Below are positions 11,101-23,817 of a stretch of 64,000 nt of DNA, in pieces. Origin of the DNA: Diospyros lotus (taxonomy: Eukaryota > Streptophyta > Magnoliopsida > Ericales > Ebenaceae); the NCBI RefSeq assembly GCF_014633365.1, contig NC_068343.1:25265307-25329306 (forward strand), given 5' to 3'. The position numbers were made by a program, and so were the translations under genes. Within the stretch, counting starts at the first letter, position 1, and each line of letters begins with the position of its first letter. A model generated the notes under the pieces. It had not been told where the DNA came from and made no database searches. It worked only from the letters and a program-made list of their open reading frames with translations.

Positions 11101-12136
11101 TGTCTTCTTTGGCTTTGGACAATCCCTTAACAAATGTTCTGGCTTATTGTAGTTGTAGCAAATGGGTCCCTTCTTGGGAAAATTCCAGTTGAGATGTTCT
11201 TCTTCCCCGCAGTTGTAGCAACTATTCATCCCTTGTCTGCATGGCCTTCTAGAGTGCTATTTGCCATATTTCAAACAAGACTTACTAGGCTTAAACTGAG
11301 ATTTCTTAGGATCCAACTTCTTTCTTGCACCTAGCCTAGAGTTGGAGGCTTGTAGCTTGCTCCTTGGATGGAATCAATCCGATTAAGATTAGCCTTAGTG
11401 GTCATTGGTTGTAGCACTACTTCGGCATAAGATCGAGTACTCACATTACTAAGGGCCTTTTGGATCCTTAGTTTCAATCCTCCCAAAAATTTTTGTGCCT
11501 TAATTCTTTCATCCATCTCGTATATCGGCATATACTTGATTAGTCAGGTGAAGGTATCTTCGTATTATGCTACAGTCATATCTCCGATCTATTTCAATTC
11601 CATGAATTCCCTTTCTTTTGCCATCCTCAGGCTAAGCAGGAAATACTTGTCGTTGAATAGCTCCTTGAATCATTCCTAGCTAATGTATGGTATGACAGCT
11701 TGTGCTTGAGCGACCATATCATCCTCTTTATTCCTTTCCACCATCTTTCTACTTCATCTTGCAACATAAAAGTTGCATAATTAACTTTCTCGTCTTCACA
11801 ACAGTAATGGTAGTCGAGCAATTTCTCAGTTTGCTCAATCCAAAACTCCCCTTCACTAGGGTTAGCTCCAAACTTTCCTTGGAAAGAAGACGGGTTTTAT
11901 CGGTGATATAAATCTAGCATACTAGATATACGTCCTCCTTGGGGTTGCATTCCTTGCATAACCCCCACCGTGCTCCCCACAATTCTTTCAATTTGCTCCA
12001 ACTGACTACCATTCACTCTTTCTTCCTCCCGACTTGAGCTACTTCCGGGAACATCATTAGCACGTCCTTTAGCATCATCTCTTTGATGGTTTGGCGTCAT
12101 AGGTTCTATTGTAAAAGTTCGACGAGTGTTTACCAT
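11100..12136 (-). pseudogene. gag of element B, frameshifted
   Basis: Begins MVNTRRTFTIEP at 12136, the usual gag start of this group (MVNTRR also in C). Further pieces follow in broken frames: KVNYATFMLQDEVERWWKG (about 11780) and MPIYEMDERIKAQKFLGGLK (about 11530), matching gag of F (ATFMLQDEVDQWWK, YMPIYNLDEAKAQKFLSGLK). A cysteine knuckle region lies around 11130-11230. It packages element RNA in intact relatives; here stops and shifts inactivate it. Confidence 0.7.
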
Positions 12137-12301
12137 TTGAAAACATGTAAATTTCTTTCATCCACCAAAAATTTAACTTAAATAACTCATCATTAATTTA
12201 AATGGTGAAGCATATTTCTTATAGGTTCTCAAAATACCAAGAGTACAACACTATTTGATACAACATTTAACAAAAGCTACTACAAACTACTAGGTGTCCT
12301 T

Positions 12302-12900
12302 TTACTTAGGACTAGTGGACCTCCAAATCCATGCATCAGCTTCATCTTCAGACTCTAAGGCAGGTCCCTCGGGGTTATTTTGTGATTCCTCTAAGTCCAT
12401 TTCATCATTGTAACTGATATACTCGAACTCAGGGGGATTATTTTCAATCTCAATTTCGACTACATTTTCTTCTTCTTCGTCTTCATTGGGATCTTTCTCT
12501 TCTGATTCCTCCATGGGTTCTTCTTTGATTACTTCTTTGTATAATTCGTCTAATAGGTGACGAATCCTCTCACAAAAATAGAAAAATAGGTTGAAGTCTT
12601 CGTTCTATCAAACTAGTTCGGCAAATGTTTTCAACTCTCCCTCAAGGATGCTAATCAAAAAATCTATTTGAAATTGGGCTAGGTTAGGCCATTTGCGGTA
12701 GCTAGGTGGTATATCTTCGATGATATCTTCCATTTTTTCCAAGATCTCATAAATATTCTCATTGGGGTCTAGCTCCCTTAAGTCAGTTCAATTAGCCCAA
12801 TGGTCTACTAAAACTAGTTCAGGAAAATTTCCAGCCATCTTGACATTTCATCATAGAATTCCATTAGCAATTCTTTCTGTGAAAACCTCAAATTCCATGA
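12302..12900 (-). pseudogene. Accessory ORF upstream of gag, element B
   Basis: Between the PBS and gag the minus strand encodes, with a few stops, AGNFPELV, then PNENIYEILEKMEDIIEDIP, PNLAQFQIDFLISILEGEL, and an acidic tail with EESEEKDPNEDEEEENVVE ending at 12302. The layout (aromatic/proline part, FQI-x-FLISIL core, acidic end) parallels the 118-codon ORF at 44134-44490 in element F. I do not recognise the family. No membrane segment or zinc motif is seen. Confidence 0.55.
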
Positions 12901-12975
12901 TTCTAATCTCCTAAAGCCATCATCAGGTCACTAGTGTTCAATGAATCATATCTCATTAGGTTTTCTACTTAGTTT

Positions 12976-12987
12976 GCTCTGATACCA
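12976..12987 (-). other. Primer binding site, initiator tRNA-Met (element B)
   Basis: Minus strand TGGTATCAGAGC, complementary to the 3' end of plant initiator tRNA-Met, 2 nt from the LTR end at 12990. Same site as in C and F. Confidence 0.9.
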
Positions 12988-12989
12988 AC

Positions 12990-15252
12990 TGTAACACCCC
13001 CATTTTCACATGTGTATTATAACTTAGGAAATTTTAGGCTATAATTTTTTTTTAAAAAAATCTCAACATAATACAAACTCCCAAAATTTCTCATCTACCT
13101 ATCTAGCATGAGATTCATCATACATCATATACACTAATTAGGTATTTCATCAATAGCGAAAGCAAGAATCGAACTTAACTTTTAACATTAATCACAAATT
13201 CATTCATACATCAATAATTTTCAAAACGTTCCAAATTCAAAATAGTAGACTTAAATACATAGATGCGTAATCATAAAACCAAACAACATGCTCTTGCTAA
13301 GTGCCATTATATGCTTCTTCCATGCCTGCCTCTACTACGTCTCCATTTGGAACATTTAAATATTCTAGGGACATGGTCTAAGTTAGATAATGAATCATCT
13401 AAGTAAGGGTATAAAATTCGTAATTTATGCATGGATGTAAATGCAAAATTTCCTCATTCCTTTCATTGCCAACCACACTTTATTGCTACTCCCCATTTTT
13501 ACAACCTCCTTACCAGGCCGAGGTGTATAGGGGCACCCATGTAGAGTAGTGATGTCTGTCAGTACTCTCAAACATATGCGATGCATGATCAATAATATCA
13601 TCGTAAACATATGCATATTTCATCATCATGACATATGAATGCAATTTACATGATGTATAGCATAAGAAGGCGTGCCAACATGATAAACCATTTACATAAA
13701 ATCGGGTTTATGGTAGAACCACTTACTTTTGAATAGCGATAACCTCGAAATACGTGTCAAACCCGATTATCACGCAAATCCTCAAGTCCTATTGCCAAAT
13801 CACCATGGAAAATGATTTATCCCAAGGAAAATCAATATTTTTAATTTTCCTAATCTTTTTTCCAATTTTTCCTTATTTTCTCCTATTTTTCATAAATCCC
13901 CTTTCCCCTTAAAATTCCACCATAAATATTTACCACCTATTTTCATCAAATATTTTTCCAAAGATATTCCTAAAATAATTTTAGAATTTTTTTTAAAAGT
14001 AATTCAAAATTAATTACCTTACCACGTGTTTGAAGCAATTTGGCCAGCACTTGAAGTCCATGCGTCGTCGTCTTCTTTGATTCTCCGGTCGTCGGCGATG
14101 CTTCGATCATCGATTTTTTTGTTTTTTTTCACCACTTTGAAGCCCTCTTCAAGTCAACCCTGATAACACAACCCTTGGCCTGAAAACACCACCAGAGATG
14201 CCTCAATTTGGCTGATTTTATATGGGCTCCAGCACCCTACTCAAAACTCCGACCAAGCTCAAAACCTACTCAAATGAACTCCAAAACTTCTCAAATTCTC
14301 TATAAATGATCCTCACTTGCTCAAGAAAAAAATCCCCTTATCTTTCTCCCTAAATTCTTCCTTAAACACTCGAATTCTCAAGTTTAATTTTTGAAGTTTT
14401 TGGCCACCACTAAACCTCTATTGATACTCAATTTCTAGCCATGTCAAGCCATTTCTTGTCAAATCCAAGCCCTTAATGTCCCGATAAGACCTTTGATTGC
14501 CTCAAATCACTCTAATTTGCTTCAAATACCCCTTCCCCAATTTTTCGGCAACCCACAGTCATGCCCCACCATGCTTCCATCAAATCACGGTCATACATGG
14601 CCCCTGAAACAACCCTCCCAATGATGGTAGGAGGCTGGCCGTCGATGGCAGTGGTAGCCAGAGATGGCCATGGCTGTCTTTTTGAAAAATTATGCTTTGG
14701 CCCTTTTTTTTTTTCTAATTTCCATTTTGGCCCTTTTTGAATTCCTTAAGCTTTGATATCTTACCACTTGAACCCCTAAGTTCTATGCTCTTCATCTGTC
14801 CCAACAAATTTGAAAAAATATCATTTTTGACCTTTTTCTAACTAAAATTTAAAATTATACTTAGGCCCAAAACATATGCAATTCACATTATAAATCCTTT
14901 TGTTTTACCCCAAACTCACTTCAAGGTTGTTCCTTATGCAACACTTAAATCCTCTCGGGATTTCATTATCTTTTTGAAAGTCCCGTACGATGATTCAATT
15001 TTTTAAGATGTATCGCAGTTGCACCAAAAATAGTCTCCGATTTAATTTCCTTCAGAGTCAAAAATTGTTTCTCGAAACGCTTGTCAATGATATTCCTTTC
15101 TTTTTAGACATTTATATTCTGGGATATTCCCTTCCATTGATTCGGTTGTTTAAGATATTTAAATTGTTTTTTAAACTTTTCTTAATATCACGAAATATGC
15201 AATATTTCACGTATTAATGACATATTTATTTATTTCGACTTGGGATATTACA
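12990..15252 (-). repeat. 5' LTR of element B
   Basis: 2263 bp. On the minus strand it starts TGTAATATCCCAAG at 15252 and ends GGGGTGTTACA at 12990, followed by the PBS. It shares blocks with LTRs of C and E, for example the 'gaacatttaaatattc' block near 13350. No coding sequence. The 3' partner is missing because B is truncated at about 10885. Confidence 0.85.
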
Positions 15253-15663
15253 TGACCCTTTATTTATTTATTGTTACTTGGCAATTTTTTCTCAAGGAAA
15301 CATCGAAGGGAAAAAATGTAATTTGGATTATGTGAAATTTACGACTTATTGGTAGCTATAATATATATATATATATATATATTAGCACTAATTTTATTGA
15401 CCAGTCCAAAAGGATGATACTCTACACCTTAGATAATGTATTTGGAAAAGTGAAGATATGCCAAAATACATATACACACACATTGTAAGAAGCATGATTT
15501 GTGTACATAAGACAAGGATATCAGAAAAGAAAATATAGAATCAAGACAAGAGAAAAAGAAAATAGTAATAACAACAAAAAAGACAGTATGTAACGTTGTA
15601 GAAAGAAAGAGGGAAAAGAAAATCAATCCATTATTTTGTTTTACAACTCTGATCAATAGCAAA

Positions 15664-16248
15664 TCAATTTACGTAGCTTCGAAATGTCGAACGGAAGACG
15701 TGAATGAATATTCGAACGTGTAGTATAGCATAAATGCTAACTGGAATACTTCCTAACGTAAGCATGGGTATGGAGATCCACATAAAATGCTCCCGCAACA
15801 TTATGAAAAGGGCAATACCAAAAGCCATCATCATTGTTGCAATTGATAGGAAAAGAGTGAGTAGGCCAAACATCAAGGCGAGGGGCAACTTGAACAGGAA
15901 ATCGTCTTCTCTGAAAAGCGACGTATGAATTCCTAGGAATATCATAGCCGAAGTACAAGAGAAGAGCAATGAGAGTGCATCTGAAATTATGTAAATGGTG
16001 AAGTATTTTGATCCCAATTTCCTAGGAAGGCCTGTATCGTCGTTTTCGCCACCTGGCACAGTAAATGCTGCAGTAAACATGATGGTCACAATTAACGTCG
16101 CCACTACTGAACAAGATTGTGCTATGTCCTTCAACCAGTCTCGTGCTTCTTTCTTGAGGTCCTTGTGTGTTTCTTTGAATAAATCTTCTGGAGTTTTTTT
16201 ATCTTTATTCCTTAATTTTCTGAACATAGGTGTTAGCTTTTCCACTTC
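15664..16248 (-). CDS. Ankyrin-PGG protein, last exon (PGG domain)
   Basis: Encodes the C-terminal membrane part of an ACD6/ITN1-like ankyrin protein. The minus-strand exon opens after a clear acceptor (TGTAG before GAAGTGGAAAAG) and ends in TGA at 15664. It contains the PGG signature: KKEARDWLKDIAQSCSVVAT, then FTAAFTVPGGEN, followed by about three further hydrophobic segments (ALSLLFSCTSAMIFLGI; LALMFGLLTLFLSIATMMMA; IPMLTLGSIPVSIYAIL), so four membrane spans in all. There is no internal stop. The exon joins in frame to 16792-17304 across a 543-bp intron: RFK then EVEK, as the family has. Relatives sit in the plasma membrane and act in defence or stress signalling; the role here is inferred. 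A pseudogene is possible because upstream exons are displaced. Confidence 0.85.
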   Translation of the reverse strand, partial: EVEKLTPMFRKLRNKDKKTPEDLFKETHKDLKKEARDWLKDIAQSCSVVATLIVTIMFTAAFTVPGGENDDTGLPRKLGSKYFTIYIISDALSLLFSCTSAMIFLGIHTSLFREDDFLFKLPLALMFGLLTLFLSIATMMMAFGIALFIMLREHFMWISIPMLTLGSIPVSIYAILHVRIFIHVFRSTFRSYVN

Positions 16249-16338
16249 CTACACATCAAGGATACATCTCGAAATTAAATACATTAATTAACAAATATTT
16301 CATACTTTATGTGCAAACAATAATTAGTTAAATACATT

Positions 16339-16339
<1 letters not shown>

Positions 16340-16392
<53 letters not shown>
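16340..16392. repeat. Compound microsatellite (CT)n(CA)n in the intron
   Basis: About 15 CT units run directly into about 11 CA units on the plus strand, inside the intron between the two ankyrin-PGG exons. A poly-T run lies at about 16405-16415. Confidence 0.95.
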
Positions 16393-16791
16393 CAACATAA
16401 ATGGTTTTTTTTTTTAACATTCCTTTTCAAAACAAATAAAAATGTCAACGGACCAAAAGTTAGGATGAGTTCTTTCATCTTTTTTTAAGCATCTTTATAA
16501 TAGCATATTTTGAAAAATAAAAATAATAAAAATATTTGAAATACAACACTAATAGTATGTAAGGCAAATAAAATGGTGGAATATGTCTTGAAACATTTGT
16601 TATCATGAAAAGAAAAAATCTTTCAATGTTGTGTTTTTTACTTTATGAGCATTTTCCTTTCTTCTCATAGTTTAAACGAACAATGATACTTTATCTCTTA
16701 TAAGGAAAAATAAAAAATAAAAAAAACAAACAAGAAGGAAAAGAACTAGAAAAGAAGTTCCGTCATAATAACATAAAATTATGAGACAAAC

Positions 16792-17304
16792 CTTAAATCG
16801 CTGTCTCTCTCTCTGCATTTGTAGAGCTGGACCAAGAAACTGGCTAAGCTTAGGGGACGGTGACAACTTTGCAGCTTGATGAAGGAGGGTGTTACCTTTG
16901 CCATCGGGAGGCATGGTTGGTAAAAGGTTCATTTCATTCCTTTTAAAAACAAAAGTACAGATTTTCTCAAGCCCCTTTGAGATCGCATGACTAATAATGG
17001 ATAATCCTTTGAACTCCAACAAAATTACCTCAGGGCATTCTTCAAAAACTATTTTAACAAAATCCACATTCTCTTGTAAAACAGCTGTAAATGTTGGATC
17101 CCCCAGTATGCTCCGAATATCATACAGATTTGAACTTGATAATTCCTTGCATATTACACGCAACAATTTACGAGCTAGTTGATGACTCTTATACTTTTTA
17201 ACAGAACCCCATTGCGCTGTCATTGAAACAAAGACGAGAACAACTTTTGATATTAGTGTTTCATAAACTACTAATTGCTCCCTGAAATACCACATCAATG
17301 TGAA
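16792..17304 (-). CDS. Ankyrin-PGG protein, penultimate exon
   Basis: The minus-strand exon encodes the linker and last ankyrin repeats: SHQLARKLLRVICKEL, then FTAVLQENVDFVKIVFEECP, GLSIISHAISKG, and GNTLLHQAAKLSP, ending PALQMQRERQRFK at a GT donor (16791-16790). That order and the closing ALQMQRE-x-x-x-FK are typical of the exon before the PGG exon. The upstream edge is uncertain: a CTCAG acceptor gives 17304 and a TTTCAG acceptor gives 17281. No stop occurs in the exon. The N-terminal ankyrin repeats are not found nearby; the best candidates are the exons at 56297-57010. Confidence 0.75.
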
Positions 17305-17963
17305 CTGAGGGTGTATTTTGAGGAAATTGCAATAACCACACTTGAGGTCTGACCCAATTTCAAAAAGTATTTCTCATGTTTTAGAAATAGTAGAATCGAC
17401 CTCTCTTATTCAAACCCAAGGTAAATTAATCATTTTAGCCAAGGTTCTCTCATATCCTCTATCTTCTTTTTCTATATTTTCTATCACTAAACTAAATATA
17501 TAAAAAATTCATTTGATAAATAATATTGAAAATATAATTCTAAAATTAAAAATATATATTTTAACATCTATTATAAATATTGAAAATATAGCATAGAAAT
17601 ATATATATTAAACCCTAAAAATATATTTATAATTTACAAAATTTATATTTTAATTATAAAACTATTTTCTAGAATATTTAATTATAAACTAATTACATAT
17701 ATCTAAATATACTTTCTATGAAAATATTATATAAATATATAAAAAAAATAATTATAATTTATATGAGAAAAACTACTGTAGTAGTTCCCCAATCAAGGTG
17801 GGTTGGATCCTAGCACTCTCGGTTGGAGAAGAGAAAGGGCAAGTGGAACCCAAGGTATCGAGGATTCGAGTGATTATGGGATTGGTAGAGTAATGAGATC
17901 TAGTGGGCGGGAAGTAAAGATGAAGTTATATCAGGAATCATCAATTGCCACATCCACTGTAGC
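17305..17963. other. AT-rich non-coding stretch
   Basis: Mostly A+T between 17440 and 17790 with many short TATA-like runs, then a more mixed part. No missing ankyrin exon, other ORF with known motifs, or LTR end was found here. It would be intron or upstream flank of the ankyrin-PGG gene. Confidence 0.6.
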
Positions 17964-19527
17964 TAGGGTTGCAATTGTGTTAGGCTGAATTGAGTTTCGT
18001 TGAGATTAGGTTTGACTCGATGAGTAAGGGTATGGGCTCAAGCTCGAGCTCGGCTCGAGCCTTAAAGCTCGGCTCGATGAACTATGTTTGGCTCGTTAGG
18101 AAGCTCAACGAAGGCTTAAACACATATCTAGGGCAATTGAACACAAATTATTTGGGTTCAATTTCCTTTAGTTCTCTCTCTCTCTCTTTCTCTCTCTCTA
18201 CATATATATTTCAACATAAATGGTGAAAATGGTAGTGACCGAACCCAGATCTGGGTCTTTTTCTATATCTATCTATCTATATGTGTGACAATCTATAACA
18301 CAGAATAAGAAAATGAAGAAGATTTTAGTTTGCTAATTTATAATGGAAGAAGAACAAAATTAACTTTTGATTAAATAACAGTGAACAAACATATTGTTGA
18401 TCATCCTTGCCTGTGCCGAAAAGAGAATAAGAGGATAAGCCAACAGTGAGGAAAAATCGAAATGAACAAGGCGAATGCAAAGACAAAGCCACTGCTGCCT
18501 ACTAGAAAAGAAGAGGAAAGGTGGTGAAGGGGCCAAATATGCGATAGGGTAGAGGAAGGAACAAGCAAGGGTTTCTTGGAGACTGCCCCCACTAAATCTA
18601 ATAAATAAATACCACTTTAATATGATATAATGACATGTATATGTGTTTATATTAAATAATATATTTATAAAATATATTTTTAATGAACAACAAGAACAAC
18701 ATATCCAGCCTTTATCCCACTATGTAGTGACGGCTACATGAATTCTAGACTTCTATGTATTTCTGTCTTTTGTCATATCTTCATTTAGACTCATACATTT
18801 TATATCAAATTTTAATGTCTCTCCTAAAGTCTTCTTAGATCTGCCTCTACCTCTTTTTTTGACTAATTGTTCAATTTCATCAACTCTCCTCACAGGAGCA
18901 TCTGTTGGTCTTCTTCTCACATGACCAAACCATCTTAGTCTAATCTCTCTTATCTTCTCCTCGATTGACACTACTCCTACCTCATTTCTACTTTTATCTT
19001 TTCTTATATGGCCACACATCCATCTGAGCATTCTCATATCCGCTACGCTCATCTTTTACTCTTGCTGGTATTTAACTGCTCAACATTCTAAGACATACAA
19101 TAAAACTAGACTTATAGCTGTCCTATAGAATTTTCCTTTCAGTTTTAATGGATTTTACCATCATATAATACCTCCAATGCATTTCTTCATATTTTATCTA
19201 ACCATAAAATAATATATTTATAAAATTATGAATAAATTTATTAATATATTTATAAACAAATTTATTAATATATTTATAAACGCGCCTACTCAAGAGCTAA
19301 TGACAAACTTTTTGTCAAGCTTGCTCACGAGCCTCTAATCGAGGTAGGTCGCGAGCTAACGAGTCGAGCTTTATTAACCTCAAGCTCGGCTCATTTATAA
19401 ATCAAGCTTCAAAATTAGGCTTAAACTCGAGTCATTTACCTTAACAAACGAATTAAAACAAGCTTTTATCGAGTTGAACACAAAGCTTGTCATGAACAAG
19501 TTAGCTCATTTGCGACCCTAATTATAG
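17964..19527. mobile_element. hAT-like non-autonomous DNA transposon, interrupted
   Basis: The left end has agggttgcaa and the right end ttgcgaccct, a terminal inverted repeat with one mismatch. Just inside both ends are inverted blocks rich in GAGCTCGGCTCGAGC-like sequence (18040-18120 and 19290-19510), typical of plant elements with 'agctcg' subterminal repeats. Flanks ctgtagct and ttatagct could be an 8-bp target duplication with two differences. The middle holds simple repeats and a LINE fragment. No transposase was seen. Confidence 0.5.
18683..19170 (-). pseudogene. RTE-type LINE, 3' end of the RT ORF
   Basis: The minus strand encodes [20 protein letters not shown], then [19 protein letters not shown] and [17 protein letters not shown], the well-known C-terminus of plant RTE LINE polyproteins. 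Upstream residues KGKFYRTAISLVLLY also fit. The 3' tail ends with a short TTG repeat (TGTTGTTGTTG on the minus strand near 18685-18700). It is a 5' truncated, dead copy inside the hAT-like element. Confidence 0.85.
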
Positions 19528-20275
19528 CTACAGAAGAAGAGAAAAGAGAATGTGGGTAAGTAATAGAAAGAAAGAGACAAATGGGAAGAAGACTAGGAAG
19601 ACGAGGGCATCATAAATAGTCATTTAAAAATTATAATTACTAAGTCCTAGAGAGCTTGTGTCTCTAGGGGTCCCAATGGTATTTTCATTTTTTAGGGTTC
19701 ACTTATAATACCCCATATTTTCGGGAAGTTGCCACGGATTTTAAGTGAGTTTAAAATACCAAAAAATATGCTTGAAATAAGTGACCGAATCAGCCGCAGG
19801 GAGTACCCTGGAGCTCAGATACCTAAGGACAAAGGTATATCTTTGACGAGCATTTCAATGTGAGATTTATGACACTGAAAGAAATAAAATAAGAGACAAT
19901 TTTCGGTTAAATCTAAGTTGTAGCCTAAAAAGACCGAATGATGGTAAGGGTTTCCCGAAAATCGTACATATCCAGTAATTTTGAGATTTTAAGTATATCG
20001 ATAAATTTGATATTTGAGGGTGTAATTGTAATTAGAGAATTATCCAAACGAAATAAGAATAAAATTATGAGCTTATGTAGTAAAATATTAAAGTTGAGGA
20101 CTTGAAATAAGGGCCAAAATGTCATTTGGGAGAAGTTTGAGGTATTAGCTTGGATTTCAAAAGTTAAATTCATTCTAGTTTTGGATTTCAAAATCCATTC
20201 AATTATATCTTTGAGTCTTTGGAGTCCATGGCTTAGATTGTGACAAGTGGCATAAGGTGATTGGTTTAAGTAATC

Positions 20276-20283
20276 TATAAATA
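20276..20283 (+). promoter_or_regulatory. TATA box of the C 5' LTR
   Basis: TATAAATA, conserved in the 3' LTR at 36647-36654, about 575 bp into the LTR. Confidence 0.6.
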
Positions 20284-20485
20284 GGCACCATGGGTTGTTC
20301 TCAAATCATTCAAGAGAGTTTAGAGGAGTGAGGCACTCTAAGTGGAGAAGATTTCTCTAGAGAGAGGGGTGGAAGTTCCGCAAGAAGGCGGGAAGAAAGC
20401 GGTAGAGAAGCAGCAGAGAACTAGCATCGTCGAAGTTGCGGGTCTTCACCGAAATTAGCTAAAATCAGTCAGAAAAAAAAGCAAG

Positions 20486-20868
20486 GTAAGTCCCATTTTT
20501 TTTTACAATCCTATATAAGGGAAAGAGAGGGTCGCGTAGGTTCAAACAAGGGTCGAATCGGAGTTAAAATGAGAAAGCTATGGCCCAAAAACCAAGTCGA
20601 GGCGAAGCTATCCGAAAATACTTGCCAGCGAGTGAATTAGATGCGCCGAAAAAGGCTGCGCGTGAGAGCGCGTGGCCCGCCTCTCCAAGGTATGTGAGGA
20701 CGTGTGAGAGCCCCATTTTTCTTTAACTTTTCTAATTTTTCCCCTACTTTAATGCCCCTCAACCCTATGTAAAAATATTTGAGGTTAGGTTTACAAAAAT
20801 GTGTGTTTTCTGCAGAAACCTAGACCGTTTGTAGTGAAATCGTACCGTCCAAGAGATAAACCAACAAG
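20486..20868 (+). other. Intron/53-nt exon-like layout in the C LTR
   Basis: AAG|GTAAGT at 20486, a pyrimidine-rich TTTTCTGCAG ending at 20815, then exactly 53 nt up to AAG|GTGAG at 20869. The 3' LTR keeps the layout: GTAAGT at 36845, CTGCAG ending 37172, 53 nt, GTGAG at 37226. Element F has the same arrangement. Splicing is inferred from the signals alone. Confidence 0.4.
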
Positions 20869-21261
20869 GTGAGACTCCTATACTCTAAATCTTATTTTTT
20901 TATTCTCTTATGAGAGACTTCTATTGCATGAGAAGTGTTTCTTGAAGTTCTTATATGTAAACTCTTATTATTCTCTCACGTGAAATCATGTTTCATATAT
21001 GAAATGTATTTTTCTAAAAAATATATGCTATTGGCTTTTTAAATGCTGCATTTATAAAGTTCGTGTGGCCATATTTTTGTACCTATTTGTTATTGGCCAA
21101 GGGCAAAAGTTGAAAATCCGCCGAGAGGTGCTATGCATGTGCCATCGAGAAAGCTCTCGTGGGGAAGACCGTGAGCCAAAGGGACAACAAATGTGGTGCT
21201 TGCTTGAGTTCTATGATGTCGGGCCAAGGTGACATGGTTAGGGACCTCTGGAGAGGCACTA

Positions 21262-23815
21262 TGTAATACCTGAGAAATTCAAAATGACTTAAAGGTAAAT
21301 TATCTTGGGGGCAAAAATGGAATTTAAAGATAAATGAAGGGTATAACGAAAATTTATTACCGTCTAGATGATCGAATCAACTGCCGAAAGTGTCCTGGAG
21401 CTGAGATGCCAAAGGAAAATGATGTGGCATTAACAAGCACCCCGCGATAGGATTTATGGTGCCAAAAGAAATGAGATCGGGAACGATTTTCAATACAGCT
21501 ACCAATTTGGCTGCAATACCAAATTATTATAGACGATTTTCGGGAAGTTAATGGAATCTTGAGGGGGCTTCGATTTTTCATAAGGAACAACCTTTTAGTT
21601 GTTTCAAGAAGAAACGAAAGGGTTTAAGGCCAAAACGGAGATTCGGGCCTAAGTGCAGTTTTCTGAAATTACCAGAGGGAGGTCAAAACGATAATTTATG
21701 GGAATTTTCGATGGTCAAATTGATGTTTTAGGACTTGAGGAACTTAAATGCAATTATATAAAGTTGAGGGGCTGTGTGAAAATGGGTCAAAGTGAGAAAA
21801 CCAAAGTTGAGGGGTCAAAGTGCAAATTCAAGAAAACCTCCAAAGCATCCATGGTCGGCCAACCTTCCAATCGTCGAAATCGGCCATGGGAGACACAGGG
21901 AAGTGGTTGGGGGCCTCAAAGAAAGGGCAAGACAAGTCCTTTAGCCAAGAAGTGGCCAAAATAGCATCAAAATTGGGCCAACTTTCAAACAAAAGTGGCC
22001 GAAAGTTTGGCCAGTGAAACAGAAAAAATGGAGTGCTTTTGGTGGGTTTTGTGGCCATCTAAGGGAGGTAGAGGCTTTGTGGGACTTGGGTTGATCGAGC
22101 TCCAGCTTTTGAAGGCTCGAAAAAGACTATTAATAGGGGTTCCGCAATGGCTGAATGGGAAGAAGAATTTAGGCTTCAAGTCGAGGGTCGTATTGAACGA
22201 ATTGAGCCACCAAAGGGAAGGGCTTTTGTTGCCCATTGCCTGAGGATCGTTTCTGGAGAATTTCAGCCATTTTGGTTAAGGTTTGGGAGGGTTTTTAAGG
22301 TTGCCGGAGTTTGGAGGCAAGCGGTCGATCCGAAGCTTTGGCCGCCCAGTTGAGGCCTTTCCCGAGCTCATTTCAGCCCCCAAAGCATGCCATCTTGATC
22401 AACTTAAGGAGGGCTTTCAAGGGGTGGAGCAATCGGCCATCGCCAGAAAAAGATGGCCAGAGAAGACGATCGGCGCGTGCCGGTCACACGCTGGTACTTC
22501 ACGCACGCAACTCGCCCTAGGTGCGTGCGGGCGCATGCGAGCCTCCGAAAAATTTGGAAACAATTCCAACAAAATCCAGAAAATTATTTTACGAGGGTCC
22601 GTTCAAAAATCTTTGAAGTTCAGGTTCCCGATGTCTCAATTTTTACATCAAAGAGCCTCGCTTTGTCTGAAAGTGCAACATCCAGGCAAGTTCAGTATTT
22701 TTTCCTTGAATTTCATAGTCTATTATGAATTATTGTGGAATTAGATTCGAGAAAATAGTCTCAATGCTATTTATTGGGATTTTTAGAAGGAAAAATGGAA
22801 GAAAATGAAGGAAAATAGGAGAAAAAAAGAATATTGAGATATTTAGTGATTAAATATGTTCTCCATGATTTAGGTGATCGAGATGATGTGATGGGTGTAA
22901 CTTTTGAGAGTTGACACAAAAATTGAGGTAGGGCACGTATATCGAGGTGATACGCGCTTTTTGAGGTGTCTTAAATCTTTGGGCAAAGGTGAGTAATTTT
23001 ATCCTAAACATGGTTTTGTGAGTGATTTTCTCACAAGAACTTATATTTACGATATGATTGTTATATATGCATGTTACTTATGAATGCAATATTCATTTTG
23101 TCATATTACATTGGAAGTCGTGATAATTACATAGCACGATATTATTGTCACATTGATATTTGTGCATGGGAATGGGATGTCGCCCCAGAGTGTAATTCCC
23201 CTAGGGCAATGATGGAATAACGTTAGGCTTATCCTGTAGAGGTTCGAGATTTGCCTAGGATGCCCTGTCAAGCTGGTGGGCCTAGGAAGTTACATTAAGG
23301 GCACAAGTTGATCATATTATGCATCATGCATTAGTATATATATATTTCGGACCCTCACTAGAAGTTTCATCTTTCAATGGGTTATGCCCCTGGAATATTC
23401 AACGTTCCAGTATAGACTTGCAGCTTAGGCAAATAGCAGGTTAAGATGAGACGACACGTGATGGCGTGGCCAATGGACTCAGTAAGCTGATTCGGATATG
23501 TTTTAGCTTATGCTTTATTAATGATTAGTCTTGTTAGAATGTTTATGGAATCTCCATGTATTTTATATTTGAGAAGATGATGTAATACATGGTACAGATT
23601 CTTCATGATATAATATAAGGTGAATTCAAGTATATACCATATCAGGTTTCGATTTTAAGCTTCCGCAATTATGATGTTTACTTGTCTTAGCTTATCGATT
23701 CTTATTTAGTGTGTTGAGAAGGCAAAACGGGATTGTTTGGAAATGGTTTATATTGAAAAAAAAATATTTATGAAATTCCTAAGTTATTTAACGCTTCGAA
23801 AAGTGGGGTGTTATA
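21262..23815 (+). repeat. 5' LTR of D
   Basis: Begins TGTAATACCTGAG and ends GTGTTATA (GTTACA with one change), matching the LTR at 28199-30618 throughout. The TATA site at 22128 is altered to TATTAATA, while the 3' LTR has TATAAATA. The overlapping ORFs between 21700 and 22740 have no counterpart outside the LTRs and recur broken in the 3' LTR, so they are not called genes. Confidence 0.9.
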
Positions 23816-23817
23816 GT

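Larger units (their letters stand above)
19704..21261 (+). repeat. 5' LTR of C, first part
   Basis: Aligns with the 3' LTR from 36063 to about 37615, including 'agttgccacggattttaagtg'. It breaks at 21261 where D begins and continues at 30624. CACTA (21257-21261) and CGTTA (30619-30623) flank D, and the intact 3' LTR reads cgcta at this point. Confidence 0.9.

Noticed and set aside
13425..13616. 63-codon ORF
   Set aside because: Inside LTR B, no start context, domain or conservation in related LTRs.
21698..22744. Several overlapping ORFs up to 153 codons
   Set aside because: They lie in the 5' LTR of D, overlap each other in different frames and are not conserved in the 3' LTR at 28199-30618.
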